Assembly (NCBI RefSeq): GCF_024199925.1 | Contig: NZ_JANADR010000001.1 | Location: 8,559,501-8,623,500, forward strand | Reading direction: 5' to 3' | Source of the DNA: Bradyrhizobium sp. CCGUVB1N3 | Lineage (GTDB): Bacteria; Pseudomonadota; Alphaproteobacteria; Rhizobiales; Xanthobacteraceae | DNA length: 64,000 nt | Shown here: positions 27,832 through 37,600 of the stretch, one piece after another | How positions within the stretch are numbered: position 1 is the first letter of the stretch | How the letters are laid out: every line of letters begins with the position of its first letter | Program-made: the position numbers and the translations under genes | The notes under the pieces: model-generated | Databases searched by the model: none | What the model saw: the letters and a program-made list of their open reading frames with translations, nothing else | Told to the model about the DNA's origin: nothing

Positions 27832-29211
27832 ATGCAACACGCCCGCCTTCTCCCCCGCTCTTGCGATCCGCTGCCGCCGCGTTTTGTGGCCCGGCTTGCC
27901 GTCTTCACCGATCTGTTCACACGCCCCACTTGGCTGAATGTTCTGACGCTGCTCGCCGGCGTTATCCTGGCGCCCGGCCGGCGCACTGTCACGGCGGCGC
28001 TGCGCATCTTAGGGCGGGAGCGCGATCGCGATTTCTGTACTTTCCATCGCGTCCTCAACCGAGTGGCGTGGTCGTCGCGGGCCGCGGCAGGCCACCTGCT
28101 GCTCCTGCTGATCAAGGTCTTCGTGCCGGCCGGCGAGGCGGTGGTGATCGGGCTCGATGACACCATTGAGCGGCGCTGGGGGCCCAAGATCAGCGCCCGC
28201 GGCATCTATCGCGATCCGGTGCGCTCCTCCAAGGGGCACTTCGTCAAAGCCAGCGGCCTGCGCTGGCTTTCTGCCATGTTGCTGGTGCGCGTGCCGTGGG
28301 CCGATCGCGTCATGGCGCTGCCTTTCCTCACGCTGCTCGCCCCCTCCAAACGCTTCTATGACGGCAAATCGCGCTCGCCCAAGACGCTGCTCGATTGGGC
28401 CCGCCAGGCCGCCCGGCAAATCCGCCGCTGGTTGCCCGATCGATATATCGTACTGGTCGCCGACAGCGCCTTTGCGGCCATCGAATTCCTTGCCGCAGTC
28501 CGCAAGCACGTCTGCGTCGTCACCCGCCTGCGCCTCGATGCCAACCTGTTCGAATTTCCCCGACCAAAGCGCAAAGCTCGTGGCCGCCCTCCAATTCGAG
28601 GCAAGCCCCACAAAAAACTCTCTGCCATCCTCAAGGATCGCAACGTGTCCTGGACGCGTTATCGGGTCAGTCTCTGGTACGGCCGAACCAATCGCACCGT
28701 CGAGATCGCAACCGGCACTGCGCTGTGGTATCGCGGCGGTGTTCCGCCGGTGCCGATCCGCTGGCTGCTCGTCCGCGACCCAACCGGCGAACTCGACCCA
28801 CAGGCTTTCCTGGCGACCGATCTCAACGCTCATCCCCGCGACATCCTCGCTTGGTTCGTCAGTCGCTGGCAGGTCGAAGTCACCTTCGAGGAAGTTCGCG
28901 CTCACCTCGGTGTCGAGACCCAGCGCCAGTGGTCGGACAAAGCCATTCTGCGCTCCACCCCGATTTTGCTCGGCCTCTACTCCATCATCACTCTATGGAC
29001 CCACGACCTCGCCAAGGCACGAAAGCTGAAGCCCAGAACCGCAGCTTGGTATCCAAAAGCCACCCTGACCTTTAGCGATGCGATCGCCGCCGTTCGACGC
29101 CAAATATGGGCTCATCAGATTTCTTTCATGTCCCGGCCGCGCCGTGACAGCATAGAAATTCCGCGCCATATCTGGCACCGGATGGAGAACGCGCTCGCCT
29201 ACGCCGCATAA
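27832..29211 (+). CDS. DDE transposase of the IS701-like element
   Basis: The 459-residue protein (from the ATG at 27832) is a DDE_5-type transposase: VVIGLDDTIERRWGPKI with the first Asp, YIVLVADSAFAAIEFLAAV with the second, and FVSRWQVEVTFEEVRAHLGV with the catalytic Glu. The frame is open upstream to 27727 but those residues are not convincing. It is intact and may be active. Its stop lies just inside the right inverted repeat. Confidence 0.85.
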   Translation: MQHARLLPRSCDPLPPRFVARLAVFTDLFTRPTWLNVLTLLAGVILAPGRRTVTAALRILGRERDRDFCTFHRVLNRVAWSSRAAAGHLLLLLIKVFVPAGEAVVIGLDDTIERRWGPKISARGIYRDPVRSSKGHFVKASGLRWLSAMLLVRVPWADRVMALPFLTLLAPSKRFYDGKSRSPKTLLDWARQAARQIRRWLPDRYIVLVADSAFAAIEFLAAVRKHVCVVTRLRLDANLFEFPRPKRKARGRPPIRGKPHKKLSAILKDRNVSWTRYRVSLWYGRTNRTVEIATGTALWYRGGVPPVPIRWLLVRDPTGELDPQAFLATDLNAHPRDILAWFVSRWQVEVTFEEVRAHLGVETQRQWSDKAILRSTPILLGLYSIITLWTHDLAKARKLKPRTAAWYPKATLTFSDAIAAVRRQIWAHQISFMSRPRRDSIEIPRHIWHRMENALAYAA

Positions 29212-29771
29212 ATCGGCCAAAGTCGAGCTAAGAGCGTCTCTTTTAACGCGTGGTTCTGAGCTGCCTTGATCTCAATGAGCCGTCGCTCAAGGTCTTGTAG
29301 CTTTTCGTGACGTCGCTCAATTAGCGCGATCCTATTCAGGTCCAACCCAACAGATGTGTTTCTCCCGTGTTCATCCTTCGCACGCAACATCGGCCCCAAG
29401 AATTGTAGGTGATCGCCGGGATCTTCAGTGTAGGGATCTATAAAGCCCTCGTTGTCCCGCTTCTTGGTGTTACAGATGTCGCACGCCAGCGTGAGATTGG
29501 ACCAGTCATAGGTCAGCTCTGGTTTGACTGATTTCGGCAGAATATGCTCGATGTCTCCGAACGTGACGTGATTTGGGTTGCTTTCACAATAGGCGCATTT
29601 ATTGTGGGTTTCGCCCTTGATCGCGTCCTTTATGTCTTTGTGATTGTATTTGGACTTTCGGAGCTCTTCGGCTTTCTCACCGGCAGCGATGGCCGCAAGC
29701 AGCTCTTGCGTCCACTGGGCAGCATGCCGTTGAAGCCGCGCGGGCATAAGACCTTTAGTTAGCCGAATCAT
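29199..29771 (-). CDS. ptuB: HNH endonuclease of a Septu-like system (PtuB-like)
   Basis: The 190-residue protein has an HNH domain with zinc ligands: KCAYCESNPNHVTFGDIEHI, LPKS, then LTLACDICNTKKRDNEG. Paired with an ABC-type ATPase upstream and overlapping it by 17 bases, it matches the PtuA/PtuB arrangement of Septu defence, where the HNH protein is the nuclease effector. The last 11 codons (LLARLWPIYAA) and stop are encoded by the right end of the IS701-like element, so the native C-terminus has been replaced. Confidence 0.78.
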   Translation of the reverse strand: MIRLTKGLMPARLQRHAAQWTQELLAAIAAGEKAEELRKSKYNHKDIKDAIKGETHNKCAYCESNPNHVTFGDIEHILPKSVKPELTYDWSNLTLACDICNTKKRDNEGFIDPYTEDPGDHLQFLGPMLRAKDEHGRNTSVGLDLNRIALIERRHEKLQDLERRLIEIKAAQNHALKETLLARLWPIYAA

Positions 29772-31059
29772 TTTTATTCGCTAGCTTCGAAAGAGCTTCA
29801 GGAAAAAGTTCATTGAGCCCAGCATCTTTCAGCTCGACCCGAAGACCATCCAAGGTCGCTGCATTGATGTCGCGATCCTGGTATCGTGCAACGACTGCCG
29901 CCAAGTCTTGCTCAACCCATTCCGGCAGCGTGGTTGGTAGGCCTAACACCTGTCGCAGAATCTCGGACGCTGTTCCTGCTCGCTTTGCGTAGTCGAGACG
30001 TTCGCTCACAATTCTTCTTCGCTCAGTCGGAATGTCGCTGTCTTCGCTTTCATATCGAAGCACGTAGACGGCCGAGTCTTTGAGCGAAGAGACAATGAAC
30101 GGGCTATGGGTCGCTACGATAAACTGTATCTTTGGAAATGCCGTCACGAGGCTCGGAAAGAGGCTTCGTTGAAGCGACGGGTGAAGGTGATTTTCCGGCT
30201 CATCGATAGTGACAACGAAATCACCGTCTTGCATATCAGACCGAAGTGTACAGGCGTAGAGAAGCGCCGTGAGTTCGACAATGCTTGTAAGTCCGCCTGA
30301 CGCCGCGTCCAGGATGAATTCTCCAGACTCCGTGACGAGGACAATGTCGGGAGGACGGATAGAGAGATCTCGAAATCCCAGAGACTTCGGAAGAACGGCG
30401 CGCAGCGTCCTTACGAACCCATCAAAAGCATCCCGCTGAGCTGTGTCCGGCTGGAAGACCGAGTTACCTTCCCCGATCGCAGCCCACGCGGCCAAAGTTT
30501 GCTTGATCATTCCTATCAGGGACCGATTGGAGTGACCGCCCATGTATCGGTTGCGGGCTTCTCCGACAAACCAGTCATAGGCATCCTGCGGTGGAACGCC
30601 CCGGAATGGGATATTGTCGACGGATTGATATCCCGAAAGGAGGCGGTGAGAGCTAACAGGTACGCCTCTCACAGCCTGCTGGCTGGGAATGTTCAATGCA
30701 TACGTATTCCCGACATGCTCTGGAACTGAAATTGCGGACTGCATGCCCGACGAGTAGGTTATCTCACCGACCTGCACCTCTTGGTGGGGTACCGGCAAAC
30801 TAAACGTAAATCGCTGTCGAAAGCGGAATAGCCGGCCAATGAGATAACTTATTCCACCGCTGCTGTTCTTCGTCGGTACAGAGAAGTAGGGTCTTTCAAC
30901 GCCGAGATGACGCGACAGCAAATTAAGAATAGTGCTTTTGCCGGCGCCGTTCGCGCCGGTCAGCACTGTCAACCGATTGTGAAACTGAAGATCGACTTGC
31001 GCAAACTGTCGCCAGTTGTGAAGCTTCAATTGCTTGAATTTAATCGCCGGTTCGACCAT
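29755..31059 (-). CDS. ptuA: ABC-type ATPase of a Septu-like system (PtuA-like)
   Basis: The 434-residue ATPase has Walker A GANGAGKSTILNLL, the signature-like DAASGGLTSIVELTALLYAC, Walker B VVTIDEPENHLHPSLQR and the H-loop FIVATHSPFIVSS. This is the overcoming-lysogenization-defect/PtuA type of standalone ABC ATPase rather than a transporter. The ATG at 31059 is preferred since the upstream extension is not conserved-looking. It senses infection and licenses the HNH partner in known Septu systems. The family link is by architecture; an OLD-type pair is the alternative. Confidence 0.78.
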   Translation of the reverse strand: MVEPAIKFKQLKLHNWRQFAQVDLQFHNRLTVLTGANGAGKSTILNLLSRHLGVERPYFSVPTKNSSGGISYLIGRLFRFRQRFTFSLPVPHQEVQVGEITYSSGMQSAISVPEHVGNTYALNIPSQQAVRGVPVSSHRLLSGYQSVDNIPFRGVPPQDAYDWFVGEARNRYMGGHSNRSLIGMIKQTLAAWAAIGEGNSVFQPDTAQRDAFDGFVRTLRAVLPKSLGFRDLSIRPPDIVLVTESGEFILDAASGGLTSIVELTALLYACTLRSDMQDGDFVVTIDEPENHLHPSLQRSLFPSLVTAFPKIQFIVATHSPFIVSSLKDSAVYVLRYESEDSDIPTERRRIVSERLDYAKRAGTASEILRQVLGLPTTLPEWVEQDLAAVVARYQDRDINAATLDGLRVELKDAGLNELFPEALSKLANKNDSAN

Positions 31060-31321
31060 ACAATCATCTATAGTGCAATAATATGAAGTTGAACCTTGGG
31101 TAGCATGCTGCCCTGGCAATAGCAATTAAGCCAAAGTCGAGATCCGGCTCCACTGGCGCCGACTAGCTCAAGCTCGAAAACCGTTGCCTCATATCAGCCT
31201 CGAGCTTCTCAGAATATCCCCCAGGACCCAATCCCGTCACCGACAAGCTGCCGAATGACCGGCCGCTGATCATCACGGGCGAAAGAATGGCAAGATGGCC
31301 CGAAGCTATTGACCGGTACTA

Positions 31322-31582
31322 CTACTGGTTAGGTCCGAGAACCCGGTTCTCCTGTGCCGCAATGAAATCCAGCAAGACGGATTTGCGCGCGCAAAGCAAG
31401 GAGCCGAGCCGGAAGACCGGCAACCTCGAGGACTCTGCCAGATAGTAGATTTTGCGCCGGTTACGACCGCGTTGCTCATCACTAGTGCCGAGAAAGAGAA
31501 ACTCGGCGATCGCGTCCGCTCCTTCCAGGATGTCGTGAGCGAGATGAGCGTACTTGTTCTGCGCGGCGGCGTCTGGCGGCAT
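31322..31582 (-). CDS. Excisionase-like HTH protein, copy 1 (short)
   Basis: The 86-residue protein contains ADAIAEFLFLGTSDE, RRKIYYLAESSRLPVFRLGS and CARKSVLLDFIAAQE, which reads like the small winged-helix/HTH_17 fold of excisionases and prophage regulators. It starts with ATG after GGGAGGACAA, exactly as its longer homologue at 49027-49386. It lacks that copy's C-terminal coiled-coil region. It is divergent from the MKVLTIGKRLVP gene at 32018. Confidence 0.6.
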   Translation of the reverse strand: MPPDAAAQNKYAHLAHDILEGADAIAEFLFLGTSDEQRGRNRRKIYYLAESSRLPVFRLGSLLCARKSVLLDFIAAQENRVLGPNQ

Positions 31583-31767
31583 TTGTCCTCCCGTATGTTG
31601 TTGACTCGTCCTTCGTGGACACGAAAGACATTCACGTTGCGACGGATGAGTGCTTGCTCATGAGGCCGCTTTTGCCAGCATTTTTGATAGCTGCCAAAAA
31701 TGGGTACTCGGTCGCGTCCATGGCGCCCATTGCTTGAGAACGAGCGCTTGCGGAATGAGCTGATTGC

Positions 31768-31803
31768 CTTTTTTTGGTAGGCTGAAAGTCAATTTCAAAA
31801 TGC
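31768..31803. repeat. Conserved intergenic element, copy 1
   Basis: TTTTTTTGGTAG, then AAAGTCAATTTCAAAA, is repeated at 49574-49607 in the same position between the same two divergent genes. It is probably part of the shared promoter or operator region of the module. Confidence 0.55.
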
Positions 31804-32017
31804 CGCAACGCAAAACATTCACAATAGCTCCGCGCGCGGGCCGTTCAGCGCATACGATGATGTTCTAACGTTTTGTCCGCAAAACGAGTGAGCGCGTTCC
31901 AGATTGGTCGTTGTCAAATTTTGCCAACCATTCCGTCTAGATTCCCAACCCTTCCTATCAGCAATGGCGAACGAATTCGGTACACCGGAATCTCCTCAAC
32001 CAGAAAAGGAGATCTCC

Positions 32018-32493
32018 ATGAAAGTCCTCACAATCGGAAAAAGACTCGTGCCCCTCGAACAGGTCGCTTGCGTCGAGCCATTCGATCCGGCAGCCAATCC
32101 CGAGTTCAAGCCTGAGAAAGAGTCAAGGCGCGGCTGATCATGCTCAATCGCGATATCGTTCTCACCGAGCAATCGCCGATGGAGTTCGCAACCGAGCACG
32201 GACTCCACCTCTTTACGGAAGACACCGTGGCCGTGAACCAGGCCATCGTCTTCCGGGTCGAAACCTTCGAGCCCACAGAAGGGTTCAACCCGACAAAGCC
32301 CTACAAGACCCGGCTCAAATGGCGCGACCTCGCGGGTAACGAGCAAAGCAAGCTTCTGCTGACAGACCCCGAGACAGTCATCGCCGAGATACTGAAGAGC
32401 AAGGTCGAGACCGCTCCGACCGCGAAGCGTTTGGCCAAGCAGCCTGCACGGGGGCGCAGCGGCTCCCGCAGGATGGAAGGATTCCGCACCTAG
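32018..32493 (+). pseudogene. MKVLTIGKRLVP-type protein, single-base frameshift
   Basis: The ATG at 32018 follows aaaaggag. The frame reads MKVLTIGKRLVPLEQVACVE, PFDPAANPEFKPEKE and then stops at 32137. The frame beginning KARLIMLNRDIVLTEQSP at 32122 carries on smoothly to LKWRDLAGNEQSKLLL and the stop at 32493. Restoring one T in gagtcaag (to gagttcaag) would join both into one protein of about 158 residues. I recognise this as a conserved bradyrhizobial protein without a known function. A second, truncated copy is at 49937. Confidence 0.7.
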
Positions 32494-32520
32494 CAGCCGA
32501 ACGGTTTGGGAGTAGAGATG

Positions 32521-32555
32521 GCCCCTGCTGGCGCAACCAGCGGGGGCTTTTTCTT
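32521..32555. terminator. Rho-independent terminator
   Basis: GCCCCTGCTGG-CGCAA-CCAGCGGGGGC forms an 11-base GC-rich stem followed by TTTTTCTTT. It lies 28 bases after the end of the MKVLTIGKRLVP gene on the plus strand and next to the end of the convergent small gene. Confidence 0.85.
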
Positions 32556-32565
32556 TGACGTTGGG

Positions 32566-32745
32566 TCAATGGTGAAGCCCGCGCCGGGTCATGGTGCGGC
32601 GGATGCTGTCGAGACTGGCCAGTATCGTGTGCCGCGCCGCGGTGCCGGCTTCGAATGCGGGAAGCGTCCATTCAAGGTCGGCGGCAAGCCAGCAAAGCTC
32701 ATCCCGCGTCAGATGCATCAGTTCGTCGATCGTCCATGGCTGCAT
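32566..32745 (-). CDS. Small conserved rhizobial protein (59 residues)
   Basis: The product begins MQPWTIDELMHLTRDEL and continues LAADLEWTLPAFEAGTA, ILASLDSIRRTMTRRGL. I recognise this as a small protein common in Rhizobiales with no known function. GGAGGAG lies eight bases before the ATG at 32745. It is convergent with the frameshifted gene and shares the terminator region. Confidence 0.6.
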   Translation of the reverse strand: MQPWTIDELMHLTRDELCWLAADLEWTLPAFEAGTAARHTILASLDSIRRTMTRRGLHH

Positions 32746-33093
32746 TGTCTCCTCCATCGCTGGGCCGCGCCAATCGCGGCCTTCGCGGGAGGCCGTTGCG
32801 ACGGAGGAGGCGGATGCATCGTTAGACCGAAACGAAGTGGAGGAGTGCGGCTCGCCCACCGAAGCCTTGTGAAGGCGGGAGCACTTGCATCCATGAGCCG
32901 ACGAGAGGTGCGAAGAGGCCGGAGCAAGGACGCGTGGTGCGGGAGTGATGGAGGAGCGTGCGGCCGTCGACACGACGATCAAGCAACCGAGACCGGCGAA
33001 CGCAGCAAACGAAGCTGTTGCAGCGAACCCTTGCAAGACGTCGTGTGCACCGGCAGAGTCATTTGCCAACGAAGTCATGGAAAAAATGCACCG
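32746..33093. other. Gene-free 350-base stretch before the DUF3800 gene
   Basis: Both strands have open frames here but their composition (Ala/Ser/Arg-rich, no motif) does not look like protein. It should contain the promoters of the divergent flanking genes. Confidence 0.45.
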
Positions 33094-33801
33094 ATGGAAC
33101 TGAAGCTTCCGAATGACTGTCTGGTCGTGTTTGCCGACGATACCGGTCACGAAGCCCTTGTCCCGGACCAGCCTGTCTATGGCCTTGGCGGCTGCGCCGT
33201 ACTCGCGCAAGATCTTGATGCTATCGTTCGGACGCCGTGGCGCGAGGTAAGGCGGCAAGCGACCGGTTCGCCCGACACCTCGCTTCATGCCAGCGACTTT
33301 GGCCGGAGCGCGACCCGCGAGCAGATTCTCACGGCTGCCGCGTTCTTCCGTCAGGGCCGCTTTGCACGGTTTGGCACTATCGTGTCGGTCGATACCGCGT
33401 TTTCCGACAATCTTGGCCCTCTACCAACCATCGCTTTGGTGCTCAGACAACGCATTGTCGACATCGCCCGGTGGACCCGCTTCCGTTCAGTCGCGGTGAT
33501 CTTCGAATCGTCGGAACGCGCCGATCCCCTGGTCGAGGAGGCGTTTCAGAACTTCTCTCTCGAGGAGAATGGGAAGCCGCTGCCGGTCGAATGCTATTTC
33601 ATGCGCAAGCGAGAAGGCGAACCTGGCCTCGAAGTCGCCGATTTCATCATGCACGCGATCGGCCGGCAGGCACGTCACAATCTCACCAAACGGGGCACGT
33701 TTGTCCCTGACTTCGCCGCCGTCTTTCACGGCATCGATACAAAGCTGGTCAGCTTTATGGAAGTATCAGCGGTCGTGCAGAACACAGGGCAAGCAGGTTA
33801 G
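33094..33801 (+). CDS. DUF3800-like protein
   Basis: The 235-residue protein starts with LVVFADDTGHEALVPDQP, a variant of the DDSG opening of DUF3800, and ends with the family's LEVADFIMHAIGRQAR motif; AVIFESSERADPLVEEAF lies between. DUF3800 has a predicted RNase H-like fold and is frequent in defence islands and mobile DNA, with no proven activity. The ATG at 33094 is chosen because upstream sequence is non-protein-like. It is convergent with the NACHT gene. Confidence 0.65.
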   Translation: MELKLPNDCLVVFADDTGHEALVPDQPVYGLGGCAVLAQDLDAIVRTPWREVRRQATGSPDTSLHASDFGRSATREQILTAAAFFRQGRFARFGTIVSVDTAFSDNLGPLPTIALVLRQRIVDIARWTRFRSVAVIFESSERADPLVEEAFQNFSLEENGKPLPVECYFMRKREGEPGLEVADFIMHAIGRQARHNLTKRGTFVPDFAAVFHGIDTKLVSFMEVSAVVQNTGQAG

Positions 33802-33849
33802 GCTTCGCTGGAATGACGCCTCACGCGGATTGGCCTTACCCCAAGAAAC

Positions 33850-36800
33850 TCATGCCACCCGAAGGCTCCGGCCAACTCTTACGATCGTGATCCCAAGACG
33901 GCCGGCCAACGGCTCGATTGCGTCGAAAAAACTGCTTCGCATGTCGGCCTTAGGAGGCTGGTTATGAAGTGCGATGAGCAAGTCCAGCGCGGCGCGGTCA
34001 CCGTGGGCTGCGATGGCACCTATTCCGCCGTATGGTACATTGGATCGTTGGGCGCGCGCGAACCGTTCAGCGAGCGACAGGGGCAAAAGCCTTCTCTTGC
34101 GGCGCAGCTCATCGAGGGCGCTGCGGATCGTATTCCCATCCTTATCCTCGTCATCAAGGCGGGGGTCGTCCGGATCGCCCACCGCATGAACCATGCTTTC
34201 GAGCCTATCAATCGCGCGTACCGAGCCCAATCTGAGAGCAGCACCCGCAATTCTAATACGCTCTATCTCGCTCGCATCGTTTCGGTCCATCCAGCCCTCG
34301 ACGAGATCGGCCCACACATCCAACGCGGGATGGGGCGGCGCGGGTTGGAGTGCGCCTCCAAGCAGGCTATCCATTTCGTAGATCGACGTCATGCCAATAA
34401 CAGCGTTGCCCGCGAACGCGGCTGCCTGCTCAGCGGATTGGACGCGAGCCCGAACGGCGTTCGCAGCGGCTTCGCCAAGCTCGCGGATTGGATAATGTCC
34501 GAAGAGCGCGACGGTTATGCCGGCCAAGCGAAGGTCCAGCGTTCCCAAGTTCGCTACCAACTGCCGGAACGCTTGTTCATCGCCGTACCGTGCCGAGAAC
34601 GCGATCATGATGCCTTGCAGGGAATGCGGAATGGTCGGATCGCGGCCACAGGCGCGGATAAAATCCAACCGCTCCTTCTCGTCCTTGAAGGCGTATGACA
34701 GCCGCCCCGCGATCTCCTCATGCAGCTCGGGGCTGCGGCCATGATCGCGAAGAATATTGAGCATCCTTTCCCGCGGATCTGCACTTCGCGATATGGCTTT
34801 CAGCGCCGCCCAGCGATCACCGTAGTCGCTCGATTGAAGAGCGCGGTCGATGATAGGCCAGGCCCGCTGATCAAGCGAACCATCAGCTATTGAGAAGGCC
34901 TCCAACCGCAGTTCGTCGGGAAGCGTCTCGTCGCAGGCAAGGTCGAGCGCGAGATTTGGTGTAATGCGCGTCGCATCCAACTGTCCCACCAGGTCTGAGA
35001 GCCCGGAAAGCTGATCGGGTGATATTGACTGGCTTCTCGCTTTCTCGACGTACATCGTGAGCGGCCTCATCGCCGAGCCGGTCAATGGCGGCCTGAAACG
35101 AACGAACGCGCGTGAAGCGGTCCAATCCTCGATCGTGCAGTGCTTGCAACACTTCCCTTGTGAGAGCGGGATCGTCGGCCCGAGCGACGATCTCGCCCGC
35201 TCCACTTTCGAGAAGCCAACGATGTCCCAGCATGCCGCGGATTTCAGGTAGTATCGGTTGCGAAAAGCCATCGGCTATCATGCGCCCGATGCGCTCCCTG
35301 ATCCGCCAGGATGATGACGTGTCCCAGACGGCCGCGAGCTGCCTCGCTACCTCGTCCCTCAGCTCAACATCCACTTTCGCGCCGTTGAGAACGCACCGAG
35401 CGACCAGACGCAAGCCGGTGGAAAACGCGTCGTCACCCCGCTCCAGCATCTCACGGATAATTGGAGACGGTTGTTGGTGCAGCTCAAGGGCGAATTGTAT
35501 GACCTGAGCCCAAGGACGCTGAACCGCGTCATCAATTCGGTGCGAGAGCGTCTGAGCTTCCTCGCGCACGAGATGGCATGCGGCGAGATACTCCTGAACA
35601 ATAGGATAGGGGAACTGCAGGCGTAACGCGCTTTGCCGACGAAGCACTCCCTGCGTAAGCAACTTGGACAGAATGCCGTCCGGCGCTTCTCCAGGCACAT
35701 CGAAGCGGGCCGCGATCTCCATCACCTCGCGTTCGGTCGCGCCAATCTCTTGAGCTTCGAGCCGATCATACGCGAGCGCTTCGGCCACTCGCCGCAGGGC
35801 CGATGCGTCGGCCGGTGTCGACTGAACCGACTTATGCTCGTGCGGACTGAACAAGGTCTTCAGGTAACTCTCGATCAGGTCCGCCCGTCCATTCGGCATC
35901 GTTCTCGGAGCGTTGGCAAGCACCAGCAATATGGCCAGAAAGAGCGGGATTTTCGCCAAGCGAGCGAGGTCCGGGTAAGCTTCCAGACGGCGGACGAACT
36001 CCCAGCCGTCCAGGCCAGGCACGCGAGTTTTCATCGCTTCGGCGAAACGAACGATATCCGAGTTGTCGAGCGGTAGGAGTTCGACCAACCGGGCTTCCGC
36101 AGGACCAGTTAGAACAGCTCGATCGCGGACGGTAAGCAGCCAAGGCACGAGCGGGTATCGAGCCGAGAAGTTTGCAATACGAGTAAGCACCGCCCGGCGC
36201 CGACTCGAGGGGATCTCATCCAGACCGTCGAAGAGGAGAACGGCAGATCCCTGCTCTGCAAGGCGGGACCAGTCAACCCGGACGTTGAGCTCGCGATTGA
36301 CTTCGTCGGCGAGGAACTCCAGCACGCTAACATCGCTGGCCGCGAAAGTCGCGAGCGGCACGAATACCGGCACATAGGGAGTTCTGATAAGACGCGTTGC
36401 CACGGCGTTTAACAATGCCGATTTGCCGTAACCGGGACCGGCAACCACGATGCAGCGGTCGACCAACTCGGACGGAAAGGATCGCAGGTCGACGTTCGAC
36501 CGTTCAACCGCGGACTCCCAAGTTGGCTCCTCATCCTCGAAGTCCGAGGGAGTCGCTCGTTCAAGATCACGGGCGCGCGGCCACACGAACAGCTCTTCGC
36601 AACTTCCGGAGATGCCTGTCCCCGGTATCTCAATCCGCGATATGCGCGCGATCGTCGACCGGTACGCCGGCAGCCCCCACTCAGCCGGCTCGGTAACTTC
36701 GACACCAAACTCCGTCGACAGCCTGGTTCGAAGCGGAGTAGCCAGAAATAGCGCCCTGCGGCGTGCGTCGCCGCCCGCGACGTCGCGCAATATCGACAGA

Positions 36801-37371
36801 AATCGGGAGGGGAGAGCGAAGGCGGTACCCAATCGACGCCGCTCAAAAGCGCGCTCGATTTCGTCGAGAGGAGCGATCTCTACCGTCGTGCGGCGGAACA
36901 GCTCCAAAACCTCCACTCTGCCTGACAAGGCACGCTCGACCCCCGCAAGGACTTTCCTGTGCCGATCGGCCATGCGCTCGGTCCATTCGGCTGAGTCCGG
37001 CGCCGTTTCGGCTCGCTCGCACAAATCGCGCAGGGCCCTCGCAGTCTCGTCAGCCTCTCCAAAGACGATCACAAGGCGATCCTCTCCGGAAAAATCCGGA
37101 CGAGCCATCTGCGTCGCCAAATCGTTCCAGAGATTATTCCACGCATCGGTAGCTGGCTGAACGCGTGTCTTGGCCTGAATCAATCGCGATGGTTATCTGC
37201 ATAGCGGACGACGATATCGTCCACGTCTGCCGGCGCTTCGACCCGAACCTCGATTACCCGCTCGCGTGGAGGCAGGCGTCCCAAATCGAGGAGATCAGCC
37301 AGAAACCGTGCGGCGACGGTATTCTGATAAAAAATGCCGTCCTGTGTTGTTGGGCCGCCCGGTTCTGCCAT
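33850..37371 (-). pseudogene. Nuclease-NACHT-repeat protein (Avs/bNACHT-like), two frameshifts
   Basis: Three minus-strand frames read as one protein of about 1,170 residues. Part 1 (37371-37180): GIFYQNTVAARFLADLLDL and VRVEAPADVDDIVVRYADNH, a Cap4/DUF4297-type PD-(D/E)xK nuclease start; the motif's QAK follows only after the frame break near 37185, where one missing G would restore W-IQAKTRVQP. Part 2: a NACHT ATPase with Walker A GPGYGKSALLN and Walker B AVLLFDGLDEI. Part 3: helical repeats, reached by another frame change near 35050, continuing to 33850 (ISPDQLSGLSDLVGQL, WAALKAISRSAD). Such proteins are STAND-type phage sensors. Alternatively part 3 is a separate gene. Confidence 0.7.
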
Positions 37372-37600
37372 GGAATCACGTCTTCTGGTTCAACGGCCGA
37401 TAGACCGCAACCCATTGTTTAGCTCAGTTCTCCAGATCGGCAAAACGGCGTAAGGACGCAAGAGTGGGCCGGAAACGGCGGGGCGTGTAGTCGGATCGCG
37501 GTACTCCGCCTGTGGCCCGCGCTAGGCGCGCAAATCTTTACCGTTGCATCACATGCCCAACGCGCGGCGGATTGCTTGAACGGCTTGCGGCCGGTTGCTG

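Larger units (their letters stand above)
27398..29234. mobile_element. IS701-like element with terminal inverted repeats
   Basis: CTCTAAGCTTGACTTTGGCC at 27398 matches the reverse complement of the sequence ending at 29234 (CTCTTAGCTCGACTTTGGCC) at 18 of 20 positions, and similarity continues into ATTT. Between lie a plus-strand DDE transposase and a minus-strand 94-residue gene. I could not see a clear target duplication. The right end overlaps the 3' end of the HNH gene. Confidence 0.75.

Noticed and set aside
31130..31146. gccaaagtcgag, identical to 12 bases of the IS701-like inverted repeat
   Set aside because: Too short and without flanking IS sequence to call a second element end.
32746..33288. 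Long minus-strand open frame extending the 59-residue protein to 240 residues
   Set aside because: The extension is Ala/Ser/Arg-rich without motifs and overlaps the DUF3800 gene; only the part after the GGAGGAG site looks real.
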